This document shows positions 57,663 to 64,000 of a DNA stretch of 64,000 nucleotides, one piece after another. The stretch comes from Actinomucor elegans (taxonomy: Eukaryota; Mucoromycota; Mucoromycetes; Mucorales; Mucoraceae). The stretch spans positions 1,550,001 through 1,614,000 of the forward strand of contig JAMSLZ010000005.1 in the NCBI GenBank assembly GCA_026027325.1, written 5' to 3'. Each line of letters starts with the position of its first letter. Position 1 is the first letter of the stretch. The translations under genes were made by a program, and so were the position numbers. A model generated the notes under the pieces. It searched no databases, was not told the origin of the DNA, and worked only from the letters and a program-made list of their open reading frames with translations.

Positions 57663-58298
57663 ATCTATAATGCATTTCCAAGATAAGATTATCATTCATA
57701 CAAAACTGTCCATTGTACATGATTATATTTTATGATATTTGTTTGTTGAGTTTTATTTCATATAAAAGGTTTATTCTGCGGTAGTATCAAAAGCTGAAAG
57801 GCCATCATAGTAAATCGGATGGTACTAGCGATGCTATTTGGTTGGGGAATTACATTTCTCCAAAAAAAAAGTATAAAGTCAGGTACAGGCTGAATAAGAA
57901 TAGTTCTCTTTTTCTGTACAAGGCCTATCTATATCATGTAAAGACTGTATAATGAATCGGAAAGGCTGGAACTGAGAATTTTACTATATAATTACACGTT
58001 TCATCAAAGCTATATATAATACCTCTGATTTTGATAGATTTGTCAATATTGGCTTTATAATTCCTGCAACTTCCTTGTAAGAACAGATTCGCAGAACTTA
58101 TCCAATATGCTTCCATCTGACATACAGATAGATATCTTTTTTAAAAAAAAATATCACTGGATACTGTACCCTGGAGTTTATTACACAGACTTTTGTTCTT
58201 GTTTCTCGAATGCTTTGCTTTTATAAATACATTCGAAACACAATATTGCATGAATATAATCAGTATCAGCCATCTTTAACTCGTTTAATTTGGATGTG

Positions 58299-58306
58299 TA
58301 TAAATA
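58299..58306 (+). promoter_or_regulatory. possible TATA box
   Basis: TATAAATA lies about 40 bases upstream of the coding-like stretch starting near 58350. Confidence 0.4.
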
Positions 58307-58310
58307 ATAG

Positions 58311-58841
58311 TTGTTTCTGGCTTTTTTTCCTTACCATTACACATACAACAAGGATGTATCATATGAAAGAAATGTTGCTGCATTGTTAATCACGATTATA
58401 TCCAACATCATTACTATTACACTACTTGGTGTATCTTTTCACGCTAAGTATTTACACTCAGATGGCCTTGACACAGAGCAGAGTGAAAAGGACATAGCTT
58501 CTCCCACATGGAGGGCCTATCTTCAGATTCTTATGAGACTGATGTATTGTCCTTATCTGGTTGTCTAATTTTCATTTGAAGCGCTAGTCAAACTAATCCT
58601 CGATATATGTAAGGGTATGCCATATAAGTATATCCGCCTACTGTCCAATGCAGACTATTATATCGACTATGATTCCCAGGAAGAATTCTTCAATCAGGAT
58701 AATAACCCAGACGATCAAAATAAAACCGCTCAACGAGACGAAGACCATAACAACCCAATCAACACTCCCTTCGTCTATGTGTACAGACCTGGTAGTTTGG
58801 TGGTATACCCTGTAGATAATACAAAGATTCCAAAATACTGA
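58311..58841 (+). pseudogene. small secreted-protein gene without a usable ATG (start lost or exon missed)
   Basis: Two open stretches join across a plausible 54-nt GT-AG intron (58560-58613). The first contains a signal-peptide-like core (AALLITIISNIITITLLGVS, then FHA) but no in-frame ATG. The nearest ATGs (58355, 58364 and 58373) are in another frame and stop after a few codons. The second reads YKYIRLLSNADYYIDYDSQE and then an Asn/Asp/Gln-rich part, ending at 58841. The layout (short secreted protein, one small intron after about 70 codons) resembles the two paralogs downstream, but sequence similarity is weak. It could be a pseudogene, or a gene whose first exon I cannot place. Confidence 0.35.
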
Positions 58842-59318
58842 CCGGAAATAAAGATGAGAAGAGAGTTTGATATATATGTTCCAGCAGATGCAAGATACAT
58901 CAGTGACCCTACTAAAATCTAATGAAACATAGGAAATGGAATCGACGGCGAGAAACTGGCGTGAAATGCAAGACGATAGCTGCCTGTATCGATACTGGGG
59001 CCAATCTCTGCACCTTTTCCTTGGGAAGCTGATGATCAAAATCTATTAGTAAATTAGTATACACAGGGATCTTCTATTGACAATGATATGAAGTAAAAGG
59101 CTAATAAACTTACTGGATAATACACAGCTAAGTGCAAAATAGATGACATAAAATAAGAATCAAAATATCTATATTACTCAACAGTAGCCGTAAATTAAGC
59201 AGTTAAGTATAGTTTAGAAAACATTTATTGTTATTTTATTACACATATTACTAACTGCAAGACCCAAAACAACAAACATAACAATCAAACTTGCTTTGCA
59301 GTAGGTACTTCTAATAGG

Positions 59319-59437
59319 TAATTATTGGGTCACTTTTTATTGTTCTTTGAAAATATACATAAACATGTTTGTATTATTTCCATCATTTTTATCGACATTT
59401 CTCTTTCTATATATCATATCAAATAGAATACATTATA
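59319..59437 (+). promoter_or_regulatory. conserved upstream block of secreted paralog A
   Basis: The 119 bases before the ATG match the block before paralog B (61218-61336) with only about five substitutions, at constant spacing. This includes AATATACATAA and a T/C-rich leader. Confidence 0.7.
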
Positions 59438-60033
59438 ATGCATTATCCTGCTATTCTTTTTGCTGTTGCAATCGCTACTTGTATTATAAATACTGTGTAT
59501 GCTGGAAGTTACTATAACCCTGACCATACAACCGCACCTGTCACTCCGGGTGGATTTGGAGTCTGGAGTGATGCACCTCTCCCTCCTCCTGGTGTGTTAG
59601 AAATCTTGAAAAATAACTCTTTTCTTCTAACTGTCCTATTATTATAGAATATACTAGCACTCAGCCCAATCAGAAAAGAAGACTAAAGTATAACAATGGA
59701 AAACGTACTGTTATACCTGCTATTGACGCATTGGGAGATCAAAATGGTGTTCTTGACAAGGGTTTCAATATTCTCAACAGAGAATTAAAGCAACAGATGA
59801 AAGTGGCTTTGAATGAAGGTTATTATAGTATGTCGAAACGTCGTGCTCATCATAAAATCATATTGGAAACCGAAGCAACAACCAGGCCAGCTATTACTGA
59901 CATTTATGATAACAAAAAGGGCTTATACAACCTGATACCGGGTAATACAGCGCATAGAAAAGAGAAAACCAAGAGAAAACGAGTCAAAACTGCCTCAATT
60001 ACGGGTAAAAGCGCTTTGATAATGTATAAGTGA
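59438..60033 (+). CDS. small secreted protein, paralog A of a tandem pair
   Basis: Two exons (59438-59591 and 59648-60033, 56-nt intron with a CTAAC branch site) encode 179 aa. A signal peptide MHYPAILFAVAIATCIINTVYA (22 aa) comes first, then a short Pro/Gly-rich segment, and a basic mature region. That region includes several dibasic sites (NQKRRLKY, NNGKRTV, SKRRAHH, KTKRKRVK) that could be cut by a Kex2-type protease. The block NILNRELKQQMKVALNEGYY is shared with paralog B. An in-frame ATG farther upstream is absent; an upstream ATG at 59364-59366 is in another frame. The start is fixed by alignment to paralog B. No cysteine-rich or enzyme motif is seen; function unknown. Confidence 0.7.
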
Positions 60034-60300
60034 TTCATTTCCTAAGAATCCCAGTAAAATAATTCAAGCCATAAACTTATAGATGTCATGTAGTATATTT
60101 GTATTTCATAAATTTCTTTATTCCTATTCAAGATGATCAACTCTTTATTAGGATCTCTCCAATAAACTCGTATGGAAATCAAATATAAACTGTTCAGGTA
60201 CAGATACCTGACAGTTCTTTAAAGATAAATGAGGTATATCAACTAATACTTCAGCGAAACAAAACATTTAAAAAGATGTGGCAATTCACTCCAAATATAC

Positions 60301-60345
60301 AGTACTGATCAGGTGAGACATTAGATGATTTATCCTAGATATCAA
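60301..60345 (+). repeat. dispersed repeat copy 18
   Basis: AGTACTGATCAGGTGAGACA is followed by TTAGATGATTTATCC. Confidence 0.45.
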
Positions 60346-60449
60346 TAAATCAATATTATAGTAAATTACATATAATTCAGGAGATATAGCAAAAGGTAAT
60401 ATACTCAATGTATTTCCATTAAATAATGACTTCAGTAAAATCTATAATT

Positions 60450-60503
60450 TGCTCTGAAGAAGTAATCGCCATACGATTTGACGCTAACCGAGAATCGGTT
60501 GGG
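60450..60503 (+). repeat. dispersed repeat copy 19
   Basis: GCTCTGAAGAAGTAATCGCC, then ATACGATTTGACGC, then CGAGAATCGG. It occupies the same place downstream of paralog A as copy 20 does downstream of paralog B. Confidence 0.5.
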
Positions 60504-61217
60504 GAATATAAAAAGATAGAAAGCGATCTACTTTAGAAAAACTATAATTTTAATGGATTTTATTATATAAAAAATATTGTAGGTACAGCAGTATTGCTTA
60601 AAAGAAAATGTGTGTGTGTAACATGATCAATTTAAGGAAATGTCAAATTATTTTACATCATCCAATGAGCCTTTTACAATCCTCACAAACATTGTGAAAA
60701 TACTTTTAGTGTATCGGCAGTTATTTTACGTCGAAATTGAGATCAAAATCTATACCAACTGACCGGTAATGCATAAAAGTAATTAGTCCAAGTCGAAGAC
60801 TTTACAAAGAGCCTGAAGTGACACATTGATAGCTTAAAACCACTTGCCTCATCAAATTAGTCAATTTCTATTCCCCCTTTTTTGAGAAAGGTTATTAAAA
60901 GTGAGTCAAATAACTTTGTCGAGTCATCAATGAGATAATATCTAGTCATTTCTATACTAATAATAGTAATAATATGGATAATTAGTACTCAAGCAGCGAA
61001 TAAAAGACACCAAACAATAATCGACGTATTTATATTATCTATTACGATAACTATTATTTACAGTGATGCTTTATTGCTGTTCTAATATACACGTCTAGTT
61101 ATATAACCTAGAACAATAAAAGCAACAATCAAATTCAGGTACTAGAAGCATGCCACACTTCCTCTACGAAATGTATTAAGTAACCTCTCTAGCAGAGAAA
61201 TTTACACCTCTAGTAGA

Positions 61218-61336
61218 TAATTACTGGGTCGCTTTTTATTGTTCTTTGAAAATATACATAAGCGTGTTAGTATTATTTCCATCATTTTTATCGACATTTC
61301 TCTTTCTATATATCATATCAAATAGAATACATTATA
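61218..61336 (+). promoter_or_regulatory. conserved upstream block of secreted paralog B
   Basis: It is the counterpart of 59319-59437, offset by exactly 1899 bases through to the ATG, so no insertion or deletion separates the two blocks. Confidence 0.7.
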
Positions 61337-61882
61337 ATGCATTATCCTGCTATTTTTTTTGCTGTTGCAATCACTACTTGCCTTATCAATGTTATGCATG
61401 CCAGAAGTCATTATGAGCATGGAATTAGACCTATGAATGCTGGTGGAGAATGGAGTTATTCATCCCCTGCTGGTACGTCTGAATTATTGAGAATTCACTT
61501 TCCTTCTAACCATACTGTTATTTTAGACAATAATGAGGTGCCGTTGCCCAATACAGGGTTCTATTACTCACTCCAGACTAGAAAATTAGGATACAACAAG
61601 AGGCATGCTATTTTACGTGTAGCTGGTACATTGGTGGAAGATCAAAGCAGTGTCTTTCGCAAAAGTAATATACTCAATAGTGAATTGAAGCATCGGGTGA
61701 AAAAAGTTTTAAACAAAGGACATCATAGTAAACGGAAACATAATGTTGGCCACGTAAATATATTGGTCACTGGAACAAATTCAGTTACTACTGACGCTTC
61801 CATTAACAGCGAAGAGTTAATAGACAAGCTAATATTAGGTAGCAAAGTTTATAGTAGCCAGAAAACCAAAAGAAAAGAATAG
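61337..61882 (+). CDS. small secreted protein, paralog B of a tandem pair
   Basis: The open frame is continuous (181 aa), but comparison with paralog A places a 54-nt intron at 61473-61526 (GTACGT to TTTTAG, CTAAC branch site), giving 163 aa. The intron is a multiple of three and has no stop, so both forms are translatable. The signal peptide MHYPAIFFAVAITTCLINVM is nearly the same as in paralog A. The mature part keeps NILNSELKHRVKKVLNKGHH and dibasic sites (NKRH, SKRKHN, KTKRKE) but is otherwise strongly diverged. Function unknown. Confidence 0.7.
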   Translation: MHYPAIFFAVAITTCLINVMHARSHYEHGIRPMNAGGEWSYSSPAGTSELLRIHFPSNHTVILDNNEVPLPNTGFYYSLQTRKLGYNKRHAILRVAGTLVEDQSSVFRKSNILNSELKHRVKKVLNKGHHSKRKHNVGHVNILVTGTNSVTTDASINSEELIDKLILGSKVYSSQKTKRKE

Positions 61883-62990
61883 TTCATCGAAGTTCCGCAC
61901 ACAGCCACTTAAAAGCTCTCCCTCTCTCTCAATCATTCATCTCTGCTAATATTTAAAATATATAACAATTTTCCGGCCAAAGCTACATCCCCGCAATACA
62001 TATAAAAAATAAATCAAGTTTGTATGAAGTGCTTGCGATCCATAGAACATATCTAAAATATAATACACTTACTGTACTTCCATTAAATAATAGCTCCAGT
62101 AAAATCAGTGGTTTATTCTGAACAAGTACTAGTCGTTAGATACGACATTACCTCGGGATCAGTTAAGAAGTTGAGATGGTTGAAAATAGCCAGTTTCTGA
62201 AAAGCCTAGCCTCAAATTGCGCTAGTTACCCTTTTTTTGCGGGCCATGTATTTGGCGTATAGATGGATATAGTGTTTTTACAACTTCGATTCAGTATATT
62301 TGTAGGTATACAATCTTTTTTTTGCTGAGATTTATTATGTATTAAATATTCGACGAGTTATAGCTGGATTTTTAAAATAGACTCAAGGATGACTGTATGA
62401 ATGAAACGAAACTCCGGATACTATTTACGCCATTCAACACACTATTTAATTCTGTATAAAGGCGACTTCATTCGCTGTATGTATTGACACTTATGTTATA
62501 TTAGGTAACGGATTAATATTTCGGTAAATTTTTTAAGTAGTAGTAACAGTAACAGTAGAAGGTAGCAGTTGCAGTAGTGGCATTAGTAAGTAGATTAATT
62601 GTTTAAATGCCGATACCAATAAAGTACTATGAGTAATGCGATGGAAAAAGAATGGTCAATGTGTACGTGAATTCCAAAGATTTTGTAGTATCTATATAAA
62701 TATTTAAGCCCAAATAAACTATCTATTAGTGATATCAACAATTTAGAAATAAACAACAGTAGCCCTAGCTGCTTAAATGTCCCCCAGTTTGTTATTAGCA
62801 AATATAGGTCAATAAACTTTGCTTAATCAAGTGATTATGACGTTTCTGAGCCATTTGAGATCGAATAATGCCAAGTAGTACCAAGAAGTGTGATCTTTGA
62901 AACCCAAGACTTTTGTATATCACGGCTCAGCTTGTGTGTGATAATAATAATTGGTGTTTTTATTACACATACTATTAGGTAGAAAAGGTA
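61883..62990. other. intergenic region
   Basis: It contains repeat copy 20 and a purine-rich AGTAG/CAGTAG microsatellite-like tract (about 62537-62580). No coding signal supported. Confidence 0.5.
62111..62178 (+). repeat. dispersed repeat copy 20
   Basis: TTTATTCTGAACAAGTACTA, then GTTAGATACGACATTACC, then TCGGGATCAGTTAAGAAG. Confidence 0.55.
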
Positions 62991-63302
62991 TTATACATGC
63001 TGTTGGTTTGGTGGAACAGCTCCATAAGGATGCTGACCATGGTGAACAACATATACTGGTTGTTGTCGTAGCTGTTTTTCCTCTCTATCCTTAACTAAAA
63101 CGTAGAAAGCGTGGATATGGCCGGGAAAGTACCCCAGCAAAGTCAAACATCTACAGAAAGATTAGTACTATTGAAACTTTGACACATAAATACGGCGCAC
63201 TTACATATTGATCCAGAAATCAGCGCCACAACCTCTCATAAAAAAGACACCAAGAGGAGGGAGAAAGATTATAATGAAAATAAGACAGCAAGTACCAAGC
63301 AT
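62991..63302 (-). CDS. PMP3: PMP3/UPF0057 plasma-membrane proteolipid
   Basis: Two minus-strand exons (63302-63205 and 63150-62991, 54-nt intron) encode 85 aa. The family comprises tiny two-helix membrane proteins that affect membrane potential and salt tolerance (yeast Pmp3). Seen: a first hydrophobic helix CCLIFIIIFLPPLGVFF with the characteristic Pro-Pro-Leu-Gly-Val-Phe, then GCGADFWINICLTLLGYFPG and HIHAFYVLVKD, the UPF0057 signature. The C-terminus is longer than in yeast Pmp3 and is Gln/Pro/His-rich (KQLRQQPVYVVHHGQHPYGA), like the longer Sna-type paralogs. Downstream of SWF1-like gene on the same strand, 102 bp apart. Confidence 0.94.
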
Positions 63303-63404
63303 TAGAAATGTATAATATTAAGCAGTGAAACGAACAAAAAACGAAATAAATAGGAATTGGGAATATTTTATATCAGCAGTGGAAAAAGGGGGTAGGTTGG
63401 CCAA

Positions 63405-64000
63405 TCAAAATCGAGGAGGAAAAAACACTTCCTTCAAGTTTTCAATAAAGCCTTTATCATATATGTTCTCGATTTCATCAAAGCTCTCGATTCTGATCTG
63501 CTCTCTTTCCTGAGATACTGGATTCTTACCATTCGATCTTTTAGAAAAAGCTGTATCTTTGACTGATGTACTGTGGGCCTCTTCCACATCTTGCTTTTTA
63601 GGCACAAGCTTGTAAAGTTCACCTCTATCCACTGATTCTTCTATCATTTCCCATTTGAATGCTTCGTTGGTTGTGATACCTCGGCCAGCTAGATACAACC
63701 TATAATAAAATGACCTGTTCAGTATATAGATCCATTGATTAGAGAATTATCGCTTTTACTGGTATAAGAAAAAAACCAACACAACAACTGAAACGACCAC
63801 AGCCAAAATACCAATGGCTCCGATTATCCTATCATGATGGAGCACATACTAGAGTGATACCGTTAGTATTAATAAAAATCTACATAGATGCAACCACACT
63901 TACAATAAAAGCTCTTCGAGACGAAATCAATTCTTTTCGGCCAGTTCGACCGTTTTGCACATAGGCTTTGTCAAGTCCCCATTCAATAATCATACCACGA
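63405..64000 (-). CDS. SWF1: C-terminal part of a DHHC palmitoyltransferase, SWF1-like (runs off right edge)
   Basis: Three minus-strand exons are visible: to 63904 from the edge, 63848-63760 and 63699-63405. The first reads WGLDKAYVQNGRTGRKELIS. The second encodes a membrane helix (IIGAIGILAVVVSVVVLVFF). The third begins LYLAGRGITTNEAFKWE, which is the Thr-Thr-x-Glu motif that follows the last helix in DHHC acyltransferases, in the form seen in Swf1 and ZDHHC4. The Asp-His-His-Cys domain itself lies beyond the window. Swf1 palmitoylates single-pass membrane proteins such as SNAREs at the ER. Assignment to SWF1 rather than another DHHC rests on this short region. Confidence 0.7.

Larger units (their letters stand above)
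56985..58298. other. intergenic region with repeat copies
   Basis: It holds three reverse copies of the dispersed repeat, two of them in a local duplication with their flanks (about 57435-57545 and 57570-57675), and a TA run near 57584-57594. No gene seen. Confidence 0.5.
60034..61217. other. intergenic region between the duplicated genes
   Basis: Its left part (about 60380-60505) matches DNA downstream of paralog B, and its right part (from about 61080) matches DNA upstream of paralog A. The middle holds AT-rich sequence and repeat copies. No gene seen. Confidence 0.5.

Overview
The window is nuclear DNA of a fungus, most likely an early-diverging one of the Mucoromycota (Mucorales-like). 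The reasons are AT-rich intergenic DNA, many short GT-AG introns of about 45-65 nt with CTAAC/CTAAT-like branch sites, and a gene set that mixes yeast-type genes with ones budding yeast lacks, such as the exon-junction protein Y14 and a queuosine salvage hydrolase. The species call is inference; the gene calls come from reading spliced products. I rebuilt exon structures by eye and required every junction to keep frame.

Layout, left to right. 0-2 kb: the 5' end of a signal-anchored membrane protein leaving the left edge, then a vacuolar PQ-loop transporter. 5.7-12.1 kb: threonine aldolase, a CobW/COG0523 metallochaperone and glycogen synthase. 16-20 kb: the EJC subunit Y14 and a seven-transmembrane receptor-like protein. 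20.9-23.2 kb: a decayed retroelement (CCHC plus LINE-type endonuclease traces). 23.9-29.4 kb: Mediator subunit Med13 (1694 aa, nine exons). 30-45.8 kb is gene-dense: mitochondrial uL14, dihydrofolate reductase, dephospho-CoA kinase, NCA2, a small secreted/GPI-like protein, an orphan protein, the queuosine salvage protein, a Dpb3/POLE4 histone-fold protein, NIPSNAP, a Cti6-like PHD protein and a C2H2 factor. 45.8-57 kb: a Ste20-group kinase, cystathionine beta-synthase, an orphan, a four-TM protein and an SCI1-like nuclear protein. 58.3-62.2 kb: a local cluster of small secreted-protein genes containing a clear tandem duplication. Right end: PMP3-type proteolipid and the 3' part of an SWF1-like DHHC palmitoyltransferase.

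No metabolic cluster is evident. The genes are mostly unrelated housekeeping functions, with tight divergent or convergent pairs. Several encode mitochondrial or nuclear-control proteins (uL14m, NCA2, NIPSNAP; Med13, Cti6-like, Dpb3-like). The gene-poor gaps (1.7-5.8, 12.1-16.2, 47.5-50.6, 57-58.3 and 60-62.5 kb) hold about twenty diverged copies of one short dispersed repeat with the core CAGATGCGACATT. This repeat and the duplicated secreted-protein genes, whose upstream DNA and signal peptides are far better kept than their mature regions, are the observations most worth following up.
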